From Euryarchaeota archaeon UBA558 (lineage in GTDB: Archaea; Thermoplasmatota; Poseidoniia; Poseidoniales; Thalassarchaeaceae): a DNA stretch of 44,287 bases. The notes under the pieces are model-generated. The model saw nothing but the letters and a program-made list of their open reading frames with translations. It had not been told where the DNA came from and ran no database searches. The position numbers and the translations under genes are program-made. Shown here one piece after another: positions 1 through 7,830 of this stretch; position 1 is the first letter of the stretch, and each line of letters starts with the position of its first letter. The DNA lies in NCBI GenBank assembly GCA_002507175.1, contig DAZE01000002.1, forward strand, positions 1-44,287, written 5' to 3'.

Positions 1-159
1 ACATCCACGGGCGAGGACAGACTCGCAATATTGGTTCCGGGTGCGGCAATGTTTACCATTGGCGCATTTGTGACGGTTGTTGCTACCGCGATAGGAATGG
101 GGTTTGGGAAAAGGGCAACTACCAGCAAGTACTGGTGGGAGGTTGAAGATGCATCATAA
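1..159 (+). CDS. C-terminal end of a membrane protein (partial)
   Basis: Reading frame 1 is open from the window edge to a TAA at 157-159, giving the last 52 residues of a protein that starts outside the window. It holds one strongly hydrophobic stretch (about residues 8-36, Val/Ala/Gly/Ile-rich) that looks like the last transmembrane helix. A short polar tail follows, containing KYWWEVEDAS and then the stop. The family is not recognisable from this fragment. The tail carries a paired tryptophan in a charged context, as do three other small membrane or membrane-linked proteins in the next 5 kb. Confidence 0.6.
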   Translation, partial: TSTGEDRLAILVPGAAMFTIGAFVTVVATAIGMGFGKRATTSKYWWEVEDAS

Positions 160-242
160 TCCCAACCCATTAGGGTTTGCTAGAGAAAATGGATGGATTA
201 ATCCGTCCAGTACGCACGCAGAGAGATAAGGAACGGGCGCCA

Positions 243-950
243 ATGAAGGTTAGCGTGACAAAATTGTTGCTTCTCATAATCCTTGCTACCCTCACAGGGT
301 GCACTGGCTCGGAAGAAGGCTCAGTCAGGGAAAAGGGTTACACTGGCGAGCTCAAGATCCTTGCATTGCATGGAGGGGGGGACAGTCCAGAGGGGCTAAT
401 GGCCCAGCCTGGAATGCAGGACCTGATGTCCGACCTGCCGGAGTTCGAGTTCTTCTTCGCAGATGCTCCTGACCACGACAGCATGTGCGATCAATGCTGG
501 TACGCTGATCCCCCGGGAGGGAAGGGAGAGCCTAATGAGGATAGGAACTGGGCAGACCTATCAATGGAGTATCTAGACGGAATAGTGGAGGAGCATGGCC
601 CCTTCTACGGCATCCTTGGATACTCACAAGGGTGCCCGATGGCGACTGTTTACATCGCCAACTCAAACACATCATTCGAGAAAGCCTTCCTTTTCAACGG
701 ATACTTGCCCACGACCCATTCCGGGCTCAACGACACCATCAACGAAGTAGCCCCTCTGGGTGTAGATGCGCTTATTTTCGGCGGTGCCAATGATGTTTTC
801 ATCTTCGGAGTACAAGAACTCGCGGGCGTATATCAGGAGCCGACGATAGTGATCAGCAGCACTGCGGATCACTATTTGCCATTTTCAGACGATGAGGCAT
901 ATGGGGATGTGCTTGAATTTTTCAGAGAAGGAACAAATGGGAATCCTTGA
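243..950 (+). CDS. Secreted lipoprotein serine hydrolase, FSH1-like alpha/beta hydrolase
   Basis: This 235-residue protein starts with a lipoprotein signal: a Lys-containing n-region, a Leu/Ile-rich core and a lipobox LTGC with Cys20. I chose the ATG at 243 because it places the signal peptide at the N-terminus; the frame is open upstream to 177. The mature part resembles the FSH1 serine hydrolase family (PF03959): an early LALHGGG oxyanion region, the nucleophile elbow GYSQG with Ser128, and a late ADHYLPF segment that would supply the catalytic His. It is probably a carboxylesterase anchored outside the membrane. The substrate cannot be predicted. It stands alone, with no tightly spaced partner. 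Confidence 0.75.
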   Translation: MKVSVTKLLLLIILATLTGCTGSEEGSVREKGYTGELKILALHGGGDSPEGLMAQPGMQDLMSDLPEFEFFFADAPDHDSMCDQCWYADPPGGKGEPNEDRNWADLSMEYLDGIVEEHGPFYGILGYSQGCPMATVYIANSNTSFEKAFLFNGYLPTTHSGLNDTINEVAPLGVDALIFGGANDVFIFGVQELAGVYQEPTIVISSTADHYLPFSDDEAYGDVLEFFREGTNGNP

Positions 951-988
951 GATGTCGCCATCATGCCTCATATTGTGATTGAAGAATC

Positions 989-997
989 AATAAATAA
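989..997 (+). promoter_or_regulatory. Probable TATA box for the DUF3592-like gene
   Basis: The A/T-only run AATAAATAA is centred about 25 nt upstream of the ATG at 1018. That spacing would place transcription initiation at or next to the start codon, as in archaeal leaderless mRNAs. No Shine-Dalgarno sequence is seen between the box and the ATG. Confidence 0.4.
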
Positions 998-1017
998 GGA
1001 CCTCTCTGTCGGGTTAC

Positions 1018-1617
1018 ATGGGTGGTCAGAAGAATGATGTCGCCCGGGATCCTAATTTAACGGGATCTCAGATGATTCTGTTCACTTTCTTTATGTTTGT
1101 CTTTTGGGCTGGTACCCTTCTTTTCATAATTGTGCTCTCGTTTGTTTTGGCCGACGCTGTAGATGATGCCAGGGCAGATTTGGACGCGAGGGACTGGACC
1201 CCGGTGAGTGGGACAATCATCGCGAGCGGAGTGGAATCTTATACCGAAGCTGATGGGAATACCACGTACTGCCTGCGAATCGAATATGAGTATGATTACG
1301 AGAACGAGACGTACAGTGGCGACATGATCAGTCATTCTCTGCATAGTAGCACGTATGATGCGGCAGACTGTGGCTCCGGGCGTCGCAACGCGGACGGCTA
1401 CCCTCCGGGGGAACCCATTACCGTTTATGTGAACCCTAATGACCCAAATCGAGCCGTCCTCCTTACTGGCTGGTCTGCCCTTGACATTGGTTTGAAAGAA
1501 TTGATCCTCTATCCACTCGTTATCATAATACCGTTGGTTTGGATCAGAATACTTGCGCACTTAACACGGGCCTACTTGGATTCAGTGACAGCATTGATAC
1601 GACGCGGAACAGAATAG
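1018..1617 (+). CDS. DUF3592-type membrane protein
   Basis: The protein has 199 residues, with a transmembrane helix near residues 20-45 and a second near 160-182. Between them lies a soluble beta-rich domain. This domain carries the DUF3592 signature layout: V-S-G-T-I near its start, a CLRIEYEY strand, and a late GEPITVYVNPNDPNRAVL segment. The domain is expected on the outer face, but its function in any organism is unknown. The ATG at 1018 has a TATA-like box about 25 nt upstream, so a leaderless start is likely. Confidence 0.65.
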   Translation: MGGQKNDVARDPNLTGSQMILFTFFMFVFWAGTLLFIIVLSFVLADAVDDARADLDARDWTPVSGTIIASGVESYTEADGNTTYCLRIEYEYDYENETYSGDMISHSLHSSTYDAADCGSGRRNADGYPPGEPITVYVNPNDPNRAVLLTGWSALDIGLKELILYPLVIIIPLVWIRILAHLTRAYLDSVTALIRRGTE

Positions 1618-1708
1618 TAAAGGAAGCTAGAGAAGGATCATGCATCCATGCAGAAATAGTGTGTAGTTTTGCAATCGGCGATGACCAGTTCAGAACCAAG
1701 CAAATTTT

Positions 1709-2242
1709 TCAGTCAAACTTCCGCACAATCCCAACCCCTATGGCGTCGGCTATCTCGTCGGCAACACCTGTGCTGACTATCCCTCGCAGCGTCCCAATGT
1801 TTGTTCCATAAAATCCTATGAGCTTGGCGGAATAGGTGATAGATGTTCCACCTTCATCGTCTCTGGAAACCACTTCCTCTAGCTCTATGCTAGTGATCCC
1901 CTCCAAGGGGTGCCTTTCGGTGAAACTGGATGATTTTGATATCAAGCTTCCGGGCAACACTGCTTGTACGTATTCGTCGGTAATTACAAATTTTATCGGA
2001 TTTTTAATCAAGAGAGTTATCCAAACAGACGACGTCAACGCTCCGATGGTGATGAAGGCCAAAATTATCGCGCCTTCTATCAACAGCCCGTACTTGTAGG
2101 AGGTGAGTAGGAAGGGTTCTATTGCCTGGGTTATTCCGAGTATGATAAAAATTACACCGGCAATAACCCCTTGACCCAAAAAGAAGGCAATAATCCAATA
2201 AAAACCATTACCGTTTGAAATTTCCTTACTAGTCATGGTCAT
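1709..2242 (-). CDS. Two-helix membrane protein with a C-terminal PH-like beta domain
   Basis: This 177-residue protein has two hydrophobic helices (about residues 13-38 and 50-75) followed by about 100 residues of alternating beta strands and a terminal helix ending KFD. Membrane hairpin plus beta domain, including FVITDEYVQAVLPG and an ITSIELEEV strand, resembles bacterial PH-like (bPH) membrane proteins. That is a fold guess, not a family assignment. The start at 2242 (ATG) has an alternative two codons in. It converges on the DUF3592 gene with a 91-base gap that shows nothing else. Confidence 0.5.
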   Translation of the reverse strand: MTMTSKEISNGNGFYWIIAFFLGQGVIAGVIFIILGITQAIEPFLLTSYKYGLLIEGAIILAFITIGALTSSVWITLLIKNPIKFVITDEYVQAVLPGSLISKSSSFTERHPLEGITSIELEEVVSRDDEGGTSITYSAKLIGFYGTNIGTLRGIVSTGVADEIADAIGVGIVRKFD

Positions 2243-2320
2243 CCCTAAAAATTAGGCAGAGGTGCAGGATTTGTATTTTTTCCCTGCACAGGGGCCATGT
2301 TGAATAGGGAGCCAGCATAC

Positions 2321-2647
2321 TCATTTTCCGTTGAGGCTTCTTGCCCACGTGAAAGCCTCCTCCTCGTTAGCCCAATCCTGTATGAGGCCCCCAACTAGGA
2401 CTCCTCCGAACCCGACTATTATTCCCAATGAAGCAAAAGATATGATTGAAGAGGCAAGGAGTCCAGGAGATATGTATTCAAAAAGGCCCTCCCTCCTAAG
2501 GAAGAGCCGTCGAACAGGACCTGAGAACTCACCCTCGGGAGCCTCCGTGGGCCTACTTGGGCCGACGAGTGGATCTGGTATTTCCTTCTCTAGTTCCCTC
2601 CACCATTCTTCCTGTTTTTCCACGTCGCTTGGTGATTGATATGTCAC
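2321..2647 (-). CDS. Small single-span membrane protein with N-terminal WW motif
   Basis: This 108-residue protein starts with GTG, as there is no ATG in the open part of the frame. The N-terminal 45 residues are charged and hydrophilic and contain EEWWRELEKE. One glycine-rich transmembrane segment (about residues 62-88) and a short charged tail follow. The family is unknown. The EEWW element recurs in the protein encoded at 5153-5482, which argues that the reading frame is real and that the motif has a shared role. Confidence 0.5.
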   Translation of the reverse strand: MTYQSPSDVEKQEEWWRELEKEIPDPLVGPSRPTEAPEGEFSGPVRRLFLRREGLFEYISPGLLASSIISFASLGIIVGFGGVLVGGLIQDWANEEEAFTWARSLNGK

Positions 2648-2755
2648 TTAAATTTTGATACAGCATATACTGAACGCATATTAGATCACCAGGATTTGGA
2701 ATAAGTGAAAATCGTTATTTGTGATAGTGATAATCTTAACCAAAGAGGCGCAGTG

Positions 2756-3088
2756 ATGAATCCAATTGACAAGATATTTTGGACCATAACTATCTCCCAA
2801 CTCATCTTTTATTTCTTGTGGGCCATGGTAAAGGGCATCGGAAAAACAGATCCAGATTACGAACACACTGTTGGGGGCATGCCATGCAAAGTCTTCGACT
2901 GCCGTAGAACTGCATTGTTTGAATCTGAATTCTGTCTGGATCACATGAGATATCACAACAATCCCGGGCTCCAATATGACGAGTACCCAGAACCGGGCCA
3001 GCCAACCCCCGATACACAGGGCGCAGATCTTGTTGCGGGAAGCGAATCAAAGAACTTCCCACAATGGTGGGACAAAATAAGCAAGTGA
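2756..3088 (+). CDS. Membrane-anchored small zinc-finger-like protein with WW tail
   Basis: This 110-residue protein has one transmembrane helix (about residues 7-25). A compact Cys/His module follows, in which C-x4-C is followed about 13 residues later by C-x2-H, a plausible zinc site. A Pro-rich linker leads to a C-terminal tail ending PQWWDKISK. I chose the ATG at 2756 rather than the upstream GTG at 2705 because a GAGG sequence lies about 8 nt before it and because it puts the helix at the N-terminus. Function is unknown. The tail resembles the WW tails of neighbouring small membrane proteins. Confidence 0.55.
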   Translation: MNPIDKIFWTITISQLIFYFLWAMVKGIGKTDPDYEHTVGGMPCKVFDCRRTALFESEFCLDHMRYHNNPGLQYDEYPEPGQPTPDTQGADLVAGSESKNFPQWWDKISK

Positions 3089-3194
3089 TTCGCATGGATA
3101 ACACTGGAATTGCATACTCAGGCACGCCAACAATATCAAAATCACCCTGTCCCGATGATAATAGATAAAGAAAAACCGATTCTCGGTGGTGCCA

Positions 3195-4094
3195 ATGGGT
3201 GCCATCTCATCAATTTTCTTCGGCCCGGGGAAGGGGGATGTGGGGCGCTTGAAGGAGAAGTACGGACAATCCCCATCACAGTTCATTGAACTATCGAACG
3301 GCGATAGCATTCATTTTAGGGACGAGGGGGACCCTGAATCGCCAACCATCGTTCTAGTTCACGGGCATTCTGAGGACCTCCACACATGGCACCAATTCGT
3401 GGAGCATCTGGCCGTCAACTTCCGGGTGATAAGATTCGATCTACGCAGACATGGTTTGACTGGTCCATCAATGGATAACGAATACGGCATCGATCATTAT
3501 GTCTCAGATCTGTCTGAATTGATAGAGCTCCTCGGGGTCAGTAGCGTGGTTTTGGTGGGACACTCCATGGGAGGTAGAATTTCAATCAAGTACACGCTAG
3601 CAAACCAAGACAGGGTCAAGGGATTGGTATTGATTGCGGCGAGTGGGGCCCCTCTGGGCCAAAAGCGTTCTCGGCCCTTGGCACTGAGGATGATGGGAAG
3701 TCGAATTGGCCGGTTTCTAATCAAACGAATTTGGTCACGGAACATGGCAAGAAAATCACTCGAGGATATGGTTTTTGATAAGTCGTCGATTTCCAACCAG
3801 GAGATAGACAGGATGTGGGATCTCTCGAGGTACCCTGGGAACATGGATGCAATGTTCCAGGAGTTTAGAGACTCATGGGCGGATTTCAACCCTTCAGAGG
3901 TTCGAGCAATTGCCACAGACACGCTTTTGATTTGGGGGGAGGAAGACACCGTATGTCCAGTGAGCATGGGCGTATGGTATGATTCCCTCATCCCAAACGC
4001 GACGCTTGTCCGATTGCCGAAAGTAGGCCACAACCCACAGTTCGAGTGCCCGGGAAAGTGTTTGGAAGAAATTTCGTCTTGGATGGCACGCTAG
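3195..4094 (+). CDS. Alpha/beta hydrolase
   Basis: This 299-residue protein has the full alpha/beta hydrolase signature. It has an HG dipeptide at LVHGHSEDLHTWH, the nucleophile elbow GHSMGG, the acid in LLIWGEEDTVCP, and the catalytic His in KVGHNPQ close to the C-terminus. A helical cap rich in Arg and Met lies between the elbow and the acid. There is no signal peptide, so it acts in the cytosol. The substrate is not predictable: esterase, lipase and haloperoxidase-like members share this pattern. The ATG at 3195 is preferred over GTG codons at 3186 and 3189; an A/T-rich stretch near 3160-3172 would suit a leaderless start. Confidence 0.8.
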   Translation: MGAISSIFFGPGKGDVGRLKEKYGQSPSQFIELSNGDSIHFRDEGDPESPTIVLVHGHSEDLHTWHQFVEHLAVNFRVIRFDLRRHGLTGPSMDNEYGIDHYVSDLSELIELLGVSSVVLVGHSMGGRISIKYTLANQDRVKGLVLIAASGAPLGQKRSRPLALRMMGSRIGRFLIKRIWSRNMARKSLEDMVFDKSSISNQEIDRMWDLSRYPGNMDAMFQEFRDSWADFNPSEVRAIATDTLLIWGEEDTVCPVSMGVWYDSLIPNATLVRLPKVGHNPQFECPGKCLEEISSWMAR

Positions 4095-4100
4095 CGAGAT

Positions 4101-4421
4101 TCACTCGGAAGAATGACTCTTCTCAAGTTCAGTGTCCCCAAATCCATCTGGTACGCCCCATTTATTGATGTAGAAGGCGATGGGGATGGCGCCACTTCCC
4201 CTATCTACGGCATAGTTCGGCTCGTATACCTCCTCAACGATCGGCGCAGGCCCATCGTACGTCAAGTACCAATCCTCTGAGACGTCGGGACCACTTTCGG
4301 TACCGTCCGGCCCGATCCAATTGTTCTTCGAGGACAATTTTTTGTTGCGATTCCCCCTATCCCCTTCAATCGTTTTATTCTCCTTCGAACCACCGAAAAA
4401 ATACGCTAAAAGCCTCTTCAT
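4101..4421 (-). CDS. Hypothetical protein, acidic, tyrosine-rich C-terminal half
   Basis: This 106-residue protein is not recognised. It starts with a short hydrophobic/basic segment (MKRLLAYFFGG) and a Lys/Asn-rich linker. An acidic region with several Tyr, Pro and Trp residues (EDWYLTYDG, EEVYEPNYAV) follows. The frame is open upstream to 4469, but the ATG at 4421 gives a more natural N-terminus. It ends 6 bases from the end of the convergent hydrolase gene. Its reality rests mainly on filling the gap between two confident genes. Confidence 0.4.
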   Translation of the reverse strand: MKRLLAYFFGGSKENKTIEGDRGNRNKKLSSKNNWIGPDGTESGPDVSEDWYLTYDGPAPIVEEVYEPNYAVDRGSGAIPIAFYINKWGVPDGFGDTELEKSHSSE

Positions 4422-4553
4422 TGAGACTACTTGGGGCAGGGGGTATACATAATCATGGGCTTCGATCAAAGGCTCTAGGATCGCAATTGGTCAGAAATTA
4501 GGCCCCTTGATCCAACCCAACACAACCCGATGAAAGTTAGCCATCCATTTCTT

Positions 4554-5156
4554 CTATTCTTTTGTGAGCGAGAGAACTTCGCCTGCCCTCTCAAACACCT
4601 TCTTCTCTATTCTTGACAGTCTCGTGACCGTTTCGTTCCTAGAGGGGCCTGCCTCCTTGAAGATGGGGACCACGGAGGTCCAGACCCCATCTCCCTTGAT
4701 CCGCGACCATAATGCTGCTATGATGTGCATTGCAATTAGGAGGTAACTGAGATCCGCGGAGAATTCATGCACAAGGAGTGCTAAGCCCTGCATCTTTCCC
4801 TCGACGACCCCCAGGGAAAACAGGCCTGCGATAGCCAAGCCAGACAATGGCAGGAGAATCAAACACAGATACATGGAGACGTGTATAGATCTTGCAAGGA
4901 GTGTGTGGGCCACCGGGATCGGTTCGTTGGCACCTATGAACGTCCCAAACTTTCTGATGTATGAGTACCTTTGAATGACGATTAGAAGGAAAACACTCGC
5001 GAACGCCACTTCGAATACAAGCAAGCCCTTGTCCTCTGACTGGGAGATATCGTCTAACTGCTTGAATATCCCATAGGCATAGATAATTATGAAGCACCAA
5101 TGGAAAGCCTTGCCCAGTAAAGTGTGCGAAGGGGTGACCCGTTGGTCATACATCAT
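4554..5156 (-). CDS. Cytochrome b561-family membrane protein
   Basis: This 200-residue protein has four hydrophobic helices and resembles the prokaryotic cytochrome b561 / Ni-hydrogenase cytochrome b family (PF01292). Candidate haem-ligand histidines lie in FHW of helix 1, in HTLL...IHVSMYL before and in helix 3, and in HEFSADL...AMHIIAAL of helix 4. The expected role is transmembrane electron transfer through two b haems. Its start is fixed by the neighbour: ATG at 5156 overlaps the upstream TGA as ATGA, so the two genes are very likely translationally coupled. A longer open frame to 5225 lies inside the upstream gene and is rejected. The C-terminal 35 residues are charged and helical. Confidence 0.75.
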   Translation of the reverse strand: MMYDQRVTPSHTLLGKAFHWCFIIIYAYGIFKQLDDISQSEDKGLLVFEVAFASVFLLIVIQRYSYIRKFGTFIGANEPIPVAHTLLARSIHVSMYLCLILLPLSGLAIAGLFSLGVVEGKMQGLALLVHEFSADLSYLLIAMHIIAALWSRIKGDGVWTSVVPIFKEAGPSRNETVTRLSRIEKKVFERAGEVLSLTKE

Positions 5157-5482
5157 ATCCGTTTCCACCACTCTTCCCGTGGCGCCCTCGGCCCTTCCTC
5201 CTCGGCACCCTCCAAGTTCCACCACTCTTCCTCTCTTGCCCCCACAGGCGCCCTTTTCTCACTAGCACCTTTCAAGGATGAGATCGGCCAATCGTGGAGG
5301 ATTTGGCCATTTGAATGGCCATTTTCTGAGGCTTGATCCTTCGGCCAGTAGAAAAAGAAAAAATAGACTTGGAGCGGGAACCAAATGAAGAAAATAGGCG
5401 GGAAAATAATTCCTGAGACCATCCATAAATAGAGGTAACGATCTGAAAAGTACTTGCTAAAATCAGTGGCTGATCTCACCAT
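5153..5482 (-). CDS. Small membrane protein with two WW motifs, coupled to cytochrome b561
   Basis: This 109-residue protein has an N-terminal aromatic-rich membrane region (about residues 15-48, Phe/Tyr/Trp/Ile) followed by a hydrophilic tail. The tail contains EEEWWNLEG and ends EEWWKRI-stop. Its TGA overlaps the ATG of the cytochrome b561 gene by four bases (ATGA), so the two are probably an operon and may form a complex. No family is recognised. The repeated EEWW element also occurs in the gene at 2321-2647. Confidence 0.6.
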   Translation of the reverse strand: MVRSATDFSKYFSDRYLYLWMVSGIIFPPIFFIWFPLQVYFFFFYWPKDQASENGHSNGQILHDWPISSLKGASEKRAPVGAREEEWWNLEGAEEEGPRAPREEWWKRI

Positions 5483-5627
5483 TTCCTATCCCAACTCCTT
5501 CGTGGAAACAAGACCAGAGAACTTCCCTCTTGATATGTGCGCTGAATTGTGAACTCCAATCTGACAGGGGAATTACGAATGCCAGTGCCGGCAAAACGCT
5601 AATGATTCATTACGAAAAGTCATATTT

Positions 5628-6404
5628 ATGCACCACTGCAAGAACAGTGATAATTATGCTTTCCATGTCCTTAGTTTAGGGAAAATAGATTACTGCATCG
5701 GATGTCTTGCAAATACAGTCTTTCTCTCGTTCCTACTGCCAGTATACATCTCGATCATCACAAGCGAACTGAATCCACTCCTCTGGACCCTTATCCTTGG
5801 GTATGCCGCCTTCCAATTTTGGAAAGTTGGAACCTCGGCGCTATCGGGAGGAAATCCTGAATCACTGACTTCGACCTTATTTACCGTAATTTACTTGATA
5901 ATTGTGCATTGGATCATCATTTTTGGAAAGATCAGGATTGAGATACCAGAGGTGACACTCCTGATTGCGATTTTGGCTTTCAGCCTACCTCAAGTCACCA
6001 TGTATCTGTGGAAAATAGCCGCCTCGCAGGAGTTCAAATTTCCTCGCTCGAAGTTGTTGATCAGGATCTGCTTCATTCACGGATACCTTTTCGCATTGTT
6101 CTACACTCGGCAGGATCCGGTTGTGGGAATGGCGGTAATTCTCGCTGCAGCTGGAATTTTCGTGTTGTTGCGAACAGTGGCAATCAGCGAAGTCAATAGG
6201 AACTCCATCTCATGTGTGGAACCGGTACCCGGAAATCTCGACGAGGAAGTTTCACCATCCACCATGGCCCTGAGGAATGGTGTGTTTCGTGCACCAATTT
6301 CGATGCTGTTGGCAAAACCCACGAACTCAAAAACGGACTGTTGCATTGATATTTTTTGTTGCTCTGAAATCTGTTGTTCTTGTCTTTGTGCATTGGGAAG
6401 TTAG
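5628..6404 (+). CDS. Polytopic membrane protein, DUF2085-like, with apparent C-terminal frameshift
   Basis: The N-terminus (HCKNSDNYAFHVL, then CIGC) resembles the Cys/His start of DUF2085 membrane proteins. Five or six hydrophobic helices follow up to about residue 185, then a polar loop. As read, the protein ends in an implausible tail with many Cys residues (from about residue 242). In the next frame the same bases encode a good transmembrane helix, TVALIFFVALKSVVLVFVHW, running to a stop at 6466-6468. Removing one A from the A5 run at 6329-6333 joins the frames and restores a helical C-terminus. The cause could be a sequencing or assembly error, a recent mutation, or slippage. The ATG at 5628 has no visible Shine-Dalgarno sequence. 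Confidence 0.6.
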   Translation: MHHCKNSDNYAFHVLSLGKIDYCIGCLANTVFLSFLLPVYISIITSELNPLLWTLILGYAAFQFWKVGTSALSGGNPESLTSTLFTVIYLIIVHWIIIFGKIRIEIPEVTLLIAILAFSLPQVTMYLWKIAASQEFKFPRSKLLIRICFIHGYLFALFYTRQDPVVGMAVILAAAGIFVLLRTVAISEVNRNSISCVEPVPGNLDEEVSPSTMALRNGVFRAPISMLLAKPTNSKTDCCIDIFCCSEICCSCLCALGS

Positions 6405-6590
6405 TAGCTGTGATGATCCCTCCAATTTCCTCCAACAAGGGGATATAATATACATGTCCGGGGCATGAGGTCAATAGCCATTGAAAATGTAAAATTATCA
6501 TATTATTAGAGATATTTAAAAAAATAATAAAAAGGCTCTGCTCATGTGGGATTAAAGGAACCATCTGGATTTTGCTGGGCGTGACGTAAT

Positions 6591-6971
6591 ATGGCCAACA
6601 GAGTTGTCGTCTGCAAGGGATGCTGTTGTGGCAATGTGGGTAGGGGCCACGATGAAGTGCCTGTGGAATTTCTCAAGAAGGCATGGGCTGAAAGAAATCT
6701 CGAAAGAGAGATCCAACTTACGATTTCCGGGTGTCTGGGGACGTGTGAAATGCGAAACGTAGTCCTGTTGCGAACCGACGGTGACCACATCTGGTTGGGG
6801 GGCCTGAGTGAGAAAGTAGAATACGAGGCGATTGTAGAATGGGCCAGCAATAGTGCCAACAAAGAAGGGACTCCAAATCTTCCTGCTGTTCTGAAGAAAC
6901 TGGAATTTGAGGGAAATCAGCAATTGACATTGATTGACATCCTCCCAGAGAACTCCCGACCAATCACCTGA
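6591..6971 (+). CDS. Thioredoxin-fold [2Fe-2S] ferredoxin-like protein
   Basis: This 126-residue protein begins VVVCKGCCCG, with Cys8, Cys11, Cys12 and Cys13. It continues with a helix and then GCLGTC with Cys48 and Cys52. An N-terminal Cys group paired with a GCxGxC motif about 40 residues later is the ligand pattern of thioredoxin-like [2Fe-2S] ferredoxins, including those linked to NADH dehydrogenase subunit E and to cobalamin-pathway proteins. A small cytosolic electron carrier is the likely role. Upstream, an A/T-rich stretch at about 6507-6532 probably includes the promoter and may end the preceding transcript. No partner gene is adjacent. Confidence 0.65.
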   Translation: MANRVVVCKGCCCGNVGRGHDEVPVEFLKKAWAERNLEREIQLTISGCLGTCEMRNVVLLRTDGDHIWLGGLSEKVEYEAIVEWASNSANKEGTPNLPAVLKKLEFEGNQQLTLIDILPENSRPIT

Positions 6972-7219
6972 TCGATGTTTCTCTGATCGACGACGTTAGC
7001 CGAGACAAAGTCAGTAGAGATCACCACGTGTTGACTTCCATTTAATCCCATGAACCAGCCCTGTCAGAACGGAATCGCAGCGTGCGAGATGTGTCGGCCC
7101 AACATTTGCAATTTTTTAATCGCCCCCTTCTCGATCTGAGTTTAGATGTTCCATCTCAACAGGATGGCAACCATGATGTTCATAAGATCGAACACTCAGT
7201 ATTAGAAAGAGGGCTTACG

Positions 7220-7681
7220 ATGGTCAGTATCGAGGAGGTCGACCAAGCCCAAAGGGCATGGGGGGACGGCATCGTCAAAATCGCCAAGGCTCATCGCGAT
7301 GGAGGGGACTACATCGGGTTGGCTGAAAACCACATTAGGACGCTCTACGCTTATGATCAAGGAAAGGTCTTGTTCAAACCAACGCTCGCGTCAGTTGAAC
7401 AATTCCGTAGTACCCCCGAGTCAGCACTTTCATACTTTGTTGCCTCAAATGGTGCTTGCCCTGAGGACAAGGGTTTTGCGATCAAGGGCTGGACCAAGGT
7501 GAGGTTCGAGAATAGTGGAGTAGTCACGCACCAAACGGGCGCGCTTGCGATGGGGAACTATCACTTCACAGGACCGAAAGGGTCTGAGACGAAGGCCGAG
7601 TACACTTTCGGCTATATTCGAGATGATAATGGCAAATTAAGAATCCAACTGCACCACTCATCAGTGCCGGCTGGAGAATAG
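7220..7681 (+). CDS. SnoaL/NTF2-fold small protein
   Basis: This 153-residue protein starts MVSIEEVDQAQRAWGDGIVKI. An amphipathic helix, LYAYDQGKVLFKPTL, a strand-rich middle and a terminal FGYIRDDNGKLRIQLHHSSVP match the cone-shaped NTF2-like fold of SnoaL and CaMKII-association-domain proteins. Members bind or isomerise small hydrophobic ligands, but many have no known activity. The frame is open upstream to 7082, but that extension looks unstructured, and the start at 7220 matches the domain boundary. Transcription alone or with the next gene (149 nt away) cannot be told. Confidence 0.65.
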   Translation: MVSIEEVDQAQRAWGDGIVKIAKAHRDGGDYIGLAENHIRTLYAYDQGKVLFKPTLASVEQFRSTPESALSYFVASNGACPEDKGFAIKGWTKVRFENSGVVTHQTGALAMGNYHFTGPKGSETKAEYTFGYIRDDNGKLRIQLHHSSVPAGE

Positions 7682-7830
7682 GCATTGAATCGGAGCTAAG
7701 AACTGGTCCCGATCGGACTTGCCGCTGAATAGGGAAAGATTTTGGGGAATGGGAAATATTGGGCGTTGTATTTCCTGTTTCTCCAGCGAATGCACGGGTA
7801 GAAATAATCCAATGAATCCGAGTTTTCTTC

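Noticed and set aside
1836..2099. Plus-strand open frame opposite the gene at 1709-2242
   Set aside because: It is a shadow of a better-supported minus-strand membrane protein gene.
7050..7139. 29-codon frame with four Cys (CQNG, CEMC, C) before the NTF2-fold gene
   Set aside because: Cys spacing is suggestive of a tiny metal-binding peptide, but there is no Shine-Dalgarno sequence and nothing else supports translation.
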